NCBI GenBank assembly: GCA_028023455.1
Contig: JAQFVV010006215.1
Span: forward strand, 6,493,230 to 6,557,229
DNA from: Epiperipatus broadwayi
Taxonomy: Eukaryota; Onychophora; Udeonychophora; Euonychophora; Peripatidae
DNA length: 64,000 bases
Direction of reading: 5' to 3'
Below the pieces are notes generated by a model, which made no database searches, was not told where the DNA came from, and worked only from the letters and a program-made list of their open reading frames with translations. Position 1 is the first letter of the stretch, and each line of letters opens with the position of its first letter. This document shows, piece by piece, positions 46,901 through 57,331 of the stretch. A program made the translations under genes and the position numbers.

Positions 46901-48511
46901 AAAGAGATATTAATTTTATATAAAGCTCTTAAGCAATGCTAATAACAAAGTGAATACATGATAATACATTATAAATGATATTTAATTAATGTAGTTATTT
47001 AATAGGTAGAGCTACATTATGTACACATGCTACATAAATAGTCTTGACATATTGTTATTTGTAGTAATTAAAGTACAACTATTTATTTAAAATCTAAGTT
47101 TAAGAAAAACACACTGTAATCATATTAATATAGCATTTGAAGGAATGTGTAATTGCTTATTAAGTACATAAGTTAATAACAGTGTAAGCCTCTTATATTT
47201 GTATTTTCTTATTTTTATTTTATTTGTTGTCATAAATTTTAAACTGTAAATAGTGTAAATAAATTTTATTTGAAGTTATTGTAAATAAATTTGTTAATTT
47301 GTTTTAAAAGTGTGTCGAGTTTCATTATTTTTCACCTCAGCATTTTGACATCAGATGATTTGAAATAAACATAATATTTGCACAAAATTGAATTTGTTAT
47401 TATTATTTAGAATTGAATACCATATTTGCTTAACATTATTTTATAAGAATTGATTGACATGAACATAAAATATTGCAATGGTCATAAGATGATTATAATG
47501 CACATTATAAGAATACAATATTGTTTATTGCCACAGATTATTAAGTATAAGATTTTGATCTATTTTAAAATGAAGATACCATATAAAATAAAAGATATAC
47601 ATATAATTGTTTATTTATTTAATGATTGATTATATCATAGAAATAGATGAGATTAAATTACACTTTAAGATTATTATTTATTATTATTATTTAAATAAGT
47701 TAGGTGTATTTAAGTTTGATATAAAATCCCACATCATACTTATTTACATGAGTTATTATTATTTTAAAACAGCTTAGAAGAACCTGAGATTATTTAATTA
47801 TATTTTTAAGTTAAAAGTTAGGAATTATTTTAGTATTATTAAAGATAATTTATTTCATTTAAAAGTCATAAGAATGCTATAGATGTAGTGGTAAGGTGAT
47901 AAGGTAGTGGTAGTATTCTTATGCCATTGAGACAGTATCTTGGGAGATATTGACTCAGTGTAAATCTGCTTATTACTTTGTAACTTTACTTCACAGTCTC
48001 ATAATTTTATAAATACTTATTTAATTAGTATAATCTAGAACTATATTGATTTTGATGATTGATAATAAATTTAATTAAGATATGATAATATAAAAGTATA
48101 TTAAAGATAGATATGCAAATTTTAATTAGGCAGAATAATGTAACTGAGCTAGTTGTATTTTAAACTATTTTATATATCAAGAAGTAAGGGTACAATATAT
48201 AATTTAAGTGACCAAATTTCAATGTTAAAATTTGTCCACAATGTTGCCTTCTGTATATAAAATTAAAAATAATCAATTTAAAACAAAATTGAAATAGACA
48301 ACTCATTATAAATAAAAATATTATTTAATACATCAGTCCAGTTTTCATTCCTTAATGGAACCTATTCAAGCTGTTTCTTTTTATACAATCACATGACCAA
48401 TTACCCAATAGTAACTTTCCCAATGGACATTATTTACATTACATTACAATAAATATAATTATTAAAATATATACATTGGAGATTATTAATAAAATACATT
48501 TATATACAAAA
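43941..48511. other. 4.6 kb AT-rich region without recognised genes
   Basis: Only short frames, none with a motif (45092-45304 is the best, 70 codons, unrecognised). Noted: GTATATAAGCTGG (about 44854) followed by TCTCTCTACAATAAAAC, and at the other side AAATAAATTTG...CTCAGCATTTTGACA (about 47270-47352), both LTR-like. A motif CTTTATGSTAG...ACGCTGGA occurs twice (about 45130 and 45860) in a diverged duplication. Confidence 0.4.
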
Positions 48512-50066
48512 TGTAACGGAAACCCAGCGATCAAAAGCTTAAACTTCCCTTTTATTTACATATAATGGGAAATTCTTAAAATTCAAGATTGTCCACTTTC
48601 CGCTACCGCAAGCAGAGAGAACATACGGACATAAACGAGTCTATATCCGTACTTGACCGAACCTGTAACTATACGGGTATAGCCCCAGGTTATCTTTCCT
48701 GGTCAACTATCTCTCGACTGCTGTAAGATTTAACAGAGTTACAGCACTTGGATATTTATAAATTTTAATGGGATCAAAATACTGCACCACTAGCTTCACA
48801 TGTTAATTCAGTACTCAAAGTGAGTAATAATTATTTCCCAACCCCTAAGACTATATTACTTTTGGAATGGCGAAGAAACGAGACAAAACAGATTTAAATC
48901 AATAATAAATATATTTACTAGAATAACTTGACAATAAAAGAAATACTCTAAGTCATTAACACTCAATAAGAAAAACAGATTATATGCTATAATGCTACAA
49001 GTAAACAAAATAAAAGATCCTATAAATGATTGTACATTTATAAATACGTCATTCGAGTATATATTAAAAAGTTAAAGAATGTCTTTATCATTCAAAGTAA
49101 GAATTTGGCCATTGTCTCAATAAAGGTCTGTGCACATGGAAATATAAAATGTAGTATACATATTTACCTAGTTTTTTAAGTCTCTGAATTACTTTGAAGT
49201 CTTGCTGACCGCCACGTGGAATTTCTCCACTTCTTTAGCAGGGAACGGTCGCTCTTAAATTAGATTTCGGTTGTGGGAACTCCTCCACATTTAGGGGCAT
49301 CAAGGACAACCAAAACGAATCCTCCGGCAGGCGCTACATCGGCAGTTGTTACATCTAGACTGGAACCATTAGAGCACAGTGAGTCTGGTTTGGCAAGCGA
49401 TCATGATGGCCCTTAGCCAGCCATTCTAGATGAGGCATCGGCACGTTAGAAATCATATCTTGTTAACTATGGCTGCTTATTATCGGAGAAGTGTTAGGCC
49501 TTCGGCCATTTACATAGATTTGTTTTTACCCAATTTTGTAGCCCTATGTACATTTATTTCTTATTTCTCCTTTAATTACACAGATTTTTAATAAAATCTT
49601 TTTTATTTTTTGACATTACTGACAAGCATAAATTATTGCTGTCTTTATCATACTTCATACACGCATTTAGTTTTATCGTCAAACATGTACTTTTATGACC
49701 CAGATCCTTATCTTTCGGTCATGTTTTAAAATTTCTATTTTTGCTCTGTTTAAGGCTTTCAAACTTTACTTTTCTTATACATCATATTTTAGTTTGTCTT
49801 TCATTTATATTTCTTTATTACTATTAATTTTCCAATGTACAATTTCAATATTTCTAATTTTACTTATTTTTCATTTCACAAAATCTTAACTTTGGAGGGT
49901 AAAAGATAAGAATCTTTTCGATTCTAATTCCCTCTTTTTTCTTAATTAAAACATTTCTTTGTTTATAATTTTTTAAACTCACTTTTTAGTATTCCAAACA
50001 CAATATTTAATATTCTTTAAATGTTAAATATCTATATGTGTGACCGCAGTATGTGCGATCATCACA
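48512..50066 (-). repeat. 3' LTR of the gag-only element
   Basis: 1,555 bp. It matches the other LTR throughout but lacks about 130 bp that the latter has at 54980-55110. More substitutions separate this pair than the Gypsy pair, so the insertion is older. Confidence 0.85.
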
Positions 50067-50091
50067 TTACACCGTTCCCCTCCTTTTAAAA
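50067..50091 (-). promoter_or_regulatory. Polypurine tract of the gag-only element
   Basis: On the - strand AAAAGGAGGGGAACGG precedes the 3' LTR by five bases. Confidence 0.6.
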
Positions 50092-50945
50092 TTTTTTTCA
50101 AAAAATTTTAATTTAATGCATTGAAAGCTAGATGCTCCTAACTACTGTTCGAACCTTTTTATATCCACGCCCTCCTACTATGACTTAGTGATGATATTAT
50201 TCTTAGAGAGGCGACCAGGCAAATTACATCCCTACTCTGGCGACCCAACCAGCATTACTAAACCAATTTAATCTCGCTATAAACATTACATGAGTTTTAT
50301 TTCTGCCTCCTACTTGTATATACAGGTTCGAGTCCACAGGATATCTCTGTGACTCGATTAAACCTGTTCATACCTCACATTTTTCAAGTGATAACCCTCT
50401 AAGTGACAACTCTGGTCACTATATCGAGGTGGGTTGGGAGGCTGGCATCTTTTCATCCAGTTCATCCATGAGCTCAGAATATTTTACTGATAGCTCATAT
50501 TTCTATAAAGGGGTTCTTTCCCCATACATTCTATTCTAATCCATTGACTCACGATATTTGTCAAATATCTAACTGGAAATCTTAATCCAGTGAGTCATTA
50601 TGAGAAAGGGATCTCTGTCCCTGTCTTCTTTATCTAATACGATCTGGTGACCACAGAACTAACACATGAAAGCATAAGAGAAGGCTCACCATATACTGCT
50701 AAGATCCACCTACAAATATCCATACCTACACACCTTCAGCCTCTATCTACGATCTCACACTACTATCTATCATCTGTTTTTCTTAGTTTATCCTAAAGTC
50801 CTTTATACTGTTTGGCCATTTACTGGCTCATCATTCCTTTATATCATCATGATCAATATTTCCTAATTTCGTGTCCATTTTCCATTACTCATGGTCCATT
50901 TCCAATCTTGTTCCCAGTGAATCCGTCCTTTATTGGTGATCACAC
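50092..50945. other. Interior of the gag-only element where pol would be
   Basis: About 850 bp with no frame and no DTG, YVDD or DDE motif. It is too short for a pol gene. Confidence 0.6.
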
Positions 50946-52447
50946 TTAGGTTTTATCTGAAGGTTGTCTTTCTCTATTTACCTCATATCTGCTTCCTCTG
51001 GGATGCGAATTTTGATCCCTGCATTCTCGGTCTTCAGTCCTGTCTATGGACACTTCCATTCCATCTCCAATCTCTGTCGTCCATTTTCCTGCCTTCTTGG
51101 GCTCCACTCTGTAGAATATCTCCGGTTTTCTTTCCATCGTCCACTAGGATCCCATCCATTTTTTATTATAAGTGGTTTTTTTTGGAGGTGGTCTAGATTT
51201 CCATCCATCCTCCTTCTGGTCGGCCCTGGTGGTATCCAATGCACTTAGCAACTCGGCCACATGGTCCACCGTCTTCCTCTCTGTACTGATTAGTGTCTGT
51301 TCTATCTCTTTTGGGAACCCATGCCTAGTTATCCGGAGTATTTGCATCTCCAATAATGGGTTTGCAGTCATCATCCGTAACTTGGCTACTTGCCGGCGAA
51401 AGAACGTTGTAAACGATTCCCCCGGTCTCCATTTCTCCTGTGTTATCCAATGCAGCATATCTTCTTGGAGTTCCTCACTCCAATAACTGGTCCTCAAAGC
51501 CTTGTGATACCCTGCAAATCTGATGGGCTTCTGGAACAATAAGTTCCACCAGACTTGAGATTCGCCCTGCAAGTGACTGCAGGCGACCGCTATCTTGGCC
51601 TCCTCATTCATCCTACTAAACTTGAAATACTGTTCCAGGCTTCCCAAGTGCTCCAGAGGGATTTCTCTAGGGTTTCCAGCAAAAACTTGTATTTTTAGGA
51701 ATTGGTGGAAGCCAACAGGATAATCCATGTGATTCCCATAGCTCATATCTGCCAACAGGATAATCCATGTGATTCCCATAGCTCATATCTGTACATTCTT
51801 CAGTGGTTCTTGGTCCTATGCCCTTTACTTCAGTATTGGCGCTGTTATTGGCTGATCTACTTATCCTCTCTTCAAATTTTGTGTTTAACCTTTCTACTGC
51901 CTTCGCTATCTGGCTTATATCCCACTGCATGCTCGTCAGTATCCTATTCTCTTCTACTTTTATCACTTCCACTTCTTTATCTAACTTTCTTATTCCTTTT
52001 TCTGGCCATCCTATATCTACCCTCAGATCAAACTGCTGACTCTCTATGTATACTCTCTGCCCTATCTAATTCGTCATATACATATGGCTCCATACTCTTT
52101 TGTTCATCCCACTTAATTTCCCTGTCACATCTATTTCCTGTGTCCTTAGTCTCTGATTGCTGGATGAAGTCATTTCTAATATCTTCCATGGCTTCAGCAA
52201 TTCTTTTCTGGTTGTCTATTTCTATCTTTACCCGCCATTCTTCCATCCTTCTCTCTTCTCTGTCCATGTATTCCTTCATGAATTCCTGTTGCTCAACCCT
52301 CATTTGCCTTAGCATATCCATGATATCATTATAATTTATTTTATCCTTTACTTTCATCTCCTTATCTTCATTCCCTTCTCTTACTTTCTTTTCTTGAAGG
52401 TCCATTTTAGCTTGGGACCTTGTACGCATAGATATCAATTTATTCAA
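50946..52447 (-). pseudogene. Gag of the gag-only element, broken
   Basis: From the Met at 52447: a start MRTRSQAK-type segment, then a long Glu/Lys/Arg-rich coiled-coil-like region (52447-52028), a second segment (51972-51710 region) and the Gag core (51779-51144) with FAGNP, SLEQYFKFSRMNEEAKIAVA, CSHLQGESQVWW, KALRTSYWSEE and FFRRQVAKLR. It continues in frame past one stop to 50946 without zinc knuckles. Breaks: a one-base shift near 52040, a 40-bp tandem duplication at 51711-51790 that shifts the frame, and the stop near 51144. Gag would form the particle. The core is clearly related to that at 11380-11916. Confidence 0.75.
51711..51790. repeat. 40-bp perfect tandem duplication inside gag
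   Basis: 51711-51750 and 51751-51790 are identical. Since 40 is not a multiple of three, the duplication throws gag out of frame. Confidence 0.9.
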
Positions 52448-53979
52448 CCCTTGATCTGTGTTTATTAGTATTATTTTACTGAACTCTTCTGGATAGATTT
52501 CTACTGACTATTTGCTTTTTACTTTGATTAGCTATTTAATTTCTTTGTTATCTGTTAGTTAGCATTTAGACCGCTAGCCAACCCAAACATCCACACTCTG
52601 GTTCACCATCTTGTCTCCCTGCCCTAGATTCGTTTGACTGCCTGCCCCACCTTGATGATTGTCCTATATTTCCCCTACTTATCCAACTCTGACTCACTAT
52701 ACTTCAATTAATAACGCTCTTATGTATTACCTTTATCTATACTTTCAACTGAATTTGAGTTCCTGCTGTAGGGTAGTGTTAAGTGTATTCATTTATTATT
52801 CAATTTCGTTAAGGCTATCGCCAATTCACCCACCCATTTATTTTTCCATTTCTTAATATTCTACATTATACCTTGGTACTTTACTTATCGCTTTCTTATC
52901 ACGGTCATAAAATCCCACCAATATTTTCTTTTCTAATATTACGTTTATAGTTTTCGATCACTTTAAGATTACGGCTGTTTAAAACAAATCATACACATAT
53001 ATATTTCTTTAATGTATTAACCTCTTTCGTTACACAGACTGTGTTTGTACTTTATTGATCACTTTACTATTTAAAATCATACATATATATTTCCTTCCAT
53101 TTAACAGATATACTTCGTTGTACAGGTTATGTTAGTAATTTATTGATAAAGTTATCCTCATGATTATTTTTAAAATCAGACATATATATTTCCCTCAACT
53201 TAACTAAGATGCTCGACTATTCTAGAATCATACATATATTTTCTTCAATTTGACTTATGTACGCGAACATTTTTATCATTTACCATTAAAAATATTTTAT
53301 TTTCAGCTTAACTGGGATACGTTATTATTACATCACACATATATATCTCTTCAACTTCGCTTATATGCGATTATCCTAGAGTTCCTCATTTAACTTAGTT
53401 CTGCGACTATTTGATTATTTATAATTTATAATATTTTATTTTCAGCTTGACTGAGATACGCTATTATTAACTCACACATATATCTTTTCACTTCACTTAT
53501 ATATGCGATTATTCTAGAGTCCGACATATATATTTCTTCGCTTAACTTAGTTCTGCGACTATTTTATTATTTAACATTTATAATTACAACCTTATTGAAA
53601 CTGTTTTATTCTTTTTAACTTAACTACTTTATTTTTTGTTACAACAATTACATCTAGATAATCAATTCTTTGTTCGTTACAATTTGTCTGAATACTTTTT
53701 GTCTTAGATTATATACGTCACTACACATTTCAAAACTTTTTTAATAAGAATAAATTCCCCCCTTTCTCTATCCTTTGTACACATTTGACGTTGAAACACA
53801 TATATAAAGTATTTTAAAGTGAAAAAATTTATCCCCTTCGTCTTCGCTTCTCACCACTCTAACTTACGACGCTAATTTCATATATTTTGAAAACACATAT
53901 ATATATTTTTTAGAAAATATTTTCGTTATCTTATAAAATTAATTTAACACGTGATCACTAATTGCATAGCAATAGAAAT
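52448..53979. other. Leader of the gag-only element with internal tandem repeats
   Basis: 1.5 kb without a gene. Between about 52960 and 53600, degenerate units of 130-150 bp recur, recognisable by CACATATATAT, ATATGCGATTAT-CTAGAGT, TTAACTTAGTTCTGCGACTAT and TTATTTTCAGCTT. The two clearest begin near 53290 and 53430. Confidence 0.6.
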
Positions 53980-53997
53980 CCCGGACACTGGCCCCCA
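53980..53997 (-). promoter_or_regulatory. Primer-binding site of the gag-only element
   Basis: On the - strand TGGGGGCCAGTGTCCGGG, three bases inside the 5' LTR. It differs from that of the Gypsy element. tRNA not assigned. Confidence 0.6.
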
Positions 53998-54000
53998 AAA

Positions 54001-55679
54001 TGTAACGGAAACTCGGCGATCGAATGCTTAAAACTTCCCTTTTATTTATATATAATGGGGAATTCTTAAAATTCAAGATCGTCCACTTTCCGCTACAGCA
54101 AGCAGAGAGAACATATGGACATAAACGAGTCTATCCATACTTGACCGAACCTGTAACTATACAGGTATAGCCCCAGGTTATCTTTCCTGGTCAACTATCT
54201 CTCGACTGCTGTAAGATTTAACAGAGTTACAGCACTTGGATATTTATAAATTGTAATGGGATCAAAATACTGCACCACTAGCTTCATGTGTTAATTCAGT
54301 ACTCAAAGTGAGTGATAATTATTTCCCAACCCCTAAGACTATATTACTTTTGGAATGGCGAAGAACGAGACGAAACAGATTTAAATCAATAATAAATATA
54401 TTTAATAGAATAACTTAACAATAAAAGAAATACTTTAAGTCATTAACACTCAATAAGAAAAACAGATTATATGCTATAATGCTACGAGTAAACAAAATAA
54501 AAGATCCTATAAATGATTGTACATTTATAAATCATCATTCGGATATATATTAAAAAGTTAAAAAATGTCTTTATCATTCAAAGTAAGAATTTGGCCATTG
54601 TCTCAATAAAGGTCTATGCACATGGAAATATAAAATGTAGTATACATATTTACCTAGGTTTTTAAGTCTCAGAATTACTTTGAAGTCTTGCTGACCGCCA
54701 CATGGAATTTCTCCACTTCTTTAGCAGGGAACGGCTGCTCTTAAGTTAGATTTTGGTTGTGGTAACTCCTCCGCATTTAGGGGCATCAAGGACAAGGCAA
54801 AACGAATCCTCCGGCAGGCGCTACATCGGCAGTTGTTACATCTAGACTGGAACCATTAGAGCACAGTGAGTCTGGTTTGGCAAGCAATCATGATGGCCCT
54901 TAGCCAGCCATTCTAGATGAGACACCGACGTTAAAAATCATATCTTGTTAACTATGGCTGCTTATTATCGGAGCAGTGTGTCCACCAACCTCTCGACAAG
55001 AAGTCTCCAACTCTCCTCAACAAACTGAAATTTTTTAATTAAAAAACTTCCACAGTCCTTTGTCCTTTCGATCCTTTGTTCTCGCTTTTATTCCCACCTT
55101 TCTTTTCTTACTATGCCTTCGGCCATTTACATAGATTTGTTTTTACCCAATTTTGTAGCACTATGTACATTTATTTATTTCTCCTTTAATTACACAGATT
55201 TTTAATAAAATCTTTTTTATTTTTTGACATTACTGACAAGCATAAATTATTGCTGTCTTTATCATACTTCATACACGCATTTCGTTTTATCGTCAAATGT
55301 GTACTTTTATGACCCAGATCCTTATCTTTCGGTCATGTTTTAAATTTCTATTTTTGCTCTGTTTAAGGCTTTCAAACTTTACTTTTCTTATACATCATAT
55401 TTTAGTTTGTCTTTCATTTATATTTCTTTATTACTATTAATTTTCTAATGTAAAATTTCAATATTTCTAATTTTACTTATTTTTCATTTCACAAAATCTT
55501 AACTTTGGAGGATAAAAGATAAGAATCTTTTCGATTCTAATTTTCTCTTTTTTCTTAATTAAAACATTTCTTTGTTTATAATTTTTTAAACTCACTTTTT
55601 AGTATTCCAAACGCAATATTTAATATTCTTTAAATGTTAAATATCTATATGTGTGACCGCAGTATATGCGATCATCACA
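54001..55679 (-). repeat. 5' LTR of the gag-only element
   Basis: 1,679 bp, beginning TGTAACGGAAACTCGG on the + strand and ending ATCATCACA. It contains about 130 bp absent from the 3' LTR. Confidence 0.85.
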
Positions 55680-55740
55680 ATAAAAATGATTAAACTTATT
55701 ACAGTCCTTTTTTCCCCATAATATATATATATTCATTTAC

Positions 55741-56176
55741 AAATAATCTTTAAGTATAGGGGATTTGAACTCGAGATTTTCAAGCACCCTTCAACTATCC
55801 ATACTATCTCATACAACTGATACACATGACCACACACATGTAGAAAAAATAAATAATCACCAATGCTGCGTATTTCATGCTAAACCAGCATTCATCAGTT
55901 GGTCCAGAGTATTATCTCTCACACATACATATAATCAGTGCTCAAGTCTTAATATAAAAATGAGCACTGATTATATATATGTGTGGGAGATGATAATCTA
56001 GACCAACTGATGAGTACTGCTTTAGCATAAAATACATATTTGGTGATTGTTTATTTTTTCTACATGTGTGTGGTCATGTATATCAGCTTATATGAGATAG
56101 TGTGGATAGTTGAAGGGTGCTTGAAAATCTTGAGTTCAAAGCTCCTAGGTTTTCAAATATTTAAATAATCTTTAAA
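55741..56176. repeat. Foldback element with 13-bp direct flanks
   Basis: Arms of about 185 bp (55758-55943 and 55965-56147) are near-perfect reverse complements around a 20-base loop. AAATAATCTTTAA flanks it on both sides (55741-55753, 56164-56176) as a target duplication. The outer ends of the arms carry GAGTTCAAATCCCC-like sequence, similar to a tRNA B box, and a TAGTGTGGATAGTTG segment before it. The same family occurs at 62545-63275. Frames over it (55765-56001) are not supported. Confidence 0.75.
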
Positions 56177-56331
56177 AAAAAAAAACCAATAATCTCTTCT
56201 ATTTTTAAATTATAATTCTAAAGTTTCCAGTAATCTAACAATTCCCATGAAGGATATAAGATCAGGGCTATATATACATTTTTTGGGGTATTGGATTGCA
56301 GTATTCAAGGTCAAGAAAGGTATACATATGT

Positions 56332-56387
56332 AATGTATAATAATAAGAGTACAATAATAAATGTATAATAATAAGAGTACAATAATA
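56332..56387. repeat. 28-bp tandem duplication
   Basis: Two identical units beginning AATGTATAATAATAAGAGTA. Confidence 0.8.
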
Positions 56388-56542
56388 AATGTAGAATAAA
56401 AGTAATAACTGTAATATATAATGAATATGTAAAATAAGAATAACTGTATAGCAATTATGTATAACGATTGTGTAAAATTGCAATGTTGTTAAATCATAGA
56501 AAGCCCAGCTGACCTTATAGGGTCAGAAAACTGTGTAAAATA

Positions 56543-56653
56543 CCATATATGGTGAGAAATGTAAAAATACTGCGTGTATGTGAAAATGTATGTGAAAACA
56601 CCATATATGGTTAGGTATGTAAAAGACTCCAGAAGTCTTGAGGGGTATATAAA
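56543..56653 (+). promoter_or_regulatory. Candidate promoter: two CArG boxes and a TATA box
   Basis: CCATATATGG occurs at 56543-56552 and 56601-56610, each a perfect SRF-type CArG box, and TATATAAA at 56646-56653 within GGGG...CCCCC. The gap at 56832 hides what follows. It could also belong to an LTR or occur by chance in AT-rich DNA. Confidence 0.3.
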
Positions 56654-56831
56654 CCCCCATAACCTGATCTATAGGTTCTGAGTGTTAATTATATGGCAGA
56701 GACTTTTGCCTCTGTAAATACAAAAGTAGGACTAGGGTTATTATATGCAGGTCACCACGACCTTTTATTATTTTATTACATCTTATAATAGACAATGTAT
56801 ATAGTTAAAATTATTCGTATTAAACTATAAT

Positions 56832-57331
56832 NNNNNNNNNNNNNNNNNNNNNNNNNNNNNNNNNNNNNNNNNNNNNNNNNNNNNNNNNNNNNNNNNNNNN
56901 NNNNNNNNNNNNNNNNNNNNNNNNNNNNNNNNNNNNNNNNNNNNNNNNNNNNNNNNNNNNNNNNNNNNNNNNNNNNNNNNNNNNNNNNNNNNNNNNNNNN
57001 NNNNNNNNNNNNNNNNNNNNNNNNNNNNNNNNNNNNNNNNNNNNNNNNNNNNNNNNNNNNNNNNNNNNNNNNNNNNNNNNNNNNNNNNNNNNNNNNNNNN
57101 NNNNNNNNNNNNNNNNNNNNNNNNNNNNNNNNNNNNNNNNNNNNNNNNNNNNNNNNNNNNNNNNNNNNNNNNNNNNNNNNNNNNNNNNNNNNNNNNNNNN
57201 NNNNNNNNNNNNNNNNNNNNNNNNNNNNNNNNNNNNNNNNNNNNNNNNNNNNNNNNNNNNNNNNNNNNNNNNNNNNNNNNNNNNNNNNNNNNNNNNNNNN
57301 NNNNNNNNNNNNNNNNNNNNNNNNNNNNNNN
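56832..57331. other. Assembly gap (500 N)
   Basis: Exactly 500 N, a placeholder length. AAACTATAAT ends the left side and recurs about 35 bases into the right side. Frames that run across it are meaningless. Confidence 0.98.

Larger units (their letters stand above)
48512..55679 (-). mobile_element. Gag-only LTR retrotransposon (TR-GAG type)
   Basis: Two LTRs (48512-50066 and 54001-55679) enclose 3.9 kb on the - strand with a primer-binding site, a long leader, a gag gene and a purine tract, but no protease, RT or integrase motif in any frame. Gag is homologous to that of the Gypsy element at 6-14 kb. LTRs begin TGTGATGATCGC and end CCGTTACA on the - strand. The flanks do not give a clear target duplication. 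It would depend on enzymes from another element. Confidence 0.8.

Noticed and set aside
51702..52334. 210-codon + strand frame with Ser/Leu-rich segments
   Set aside because: Antisense of the gag coiled-coil and core of the gag-only element.
48500..55690. Target-site duplication of the gag-only element
   Set aside because: Flanks are ACAAAA on the left and ATAAAA on the right; A-rich, not identical, so not claimed.
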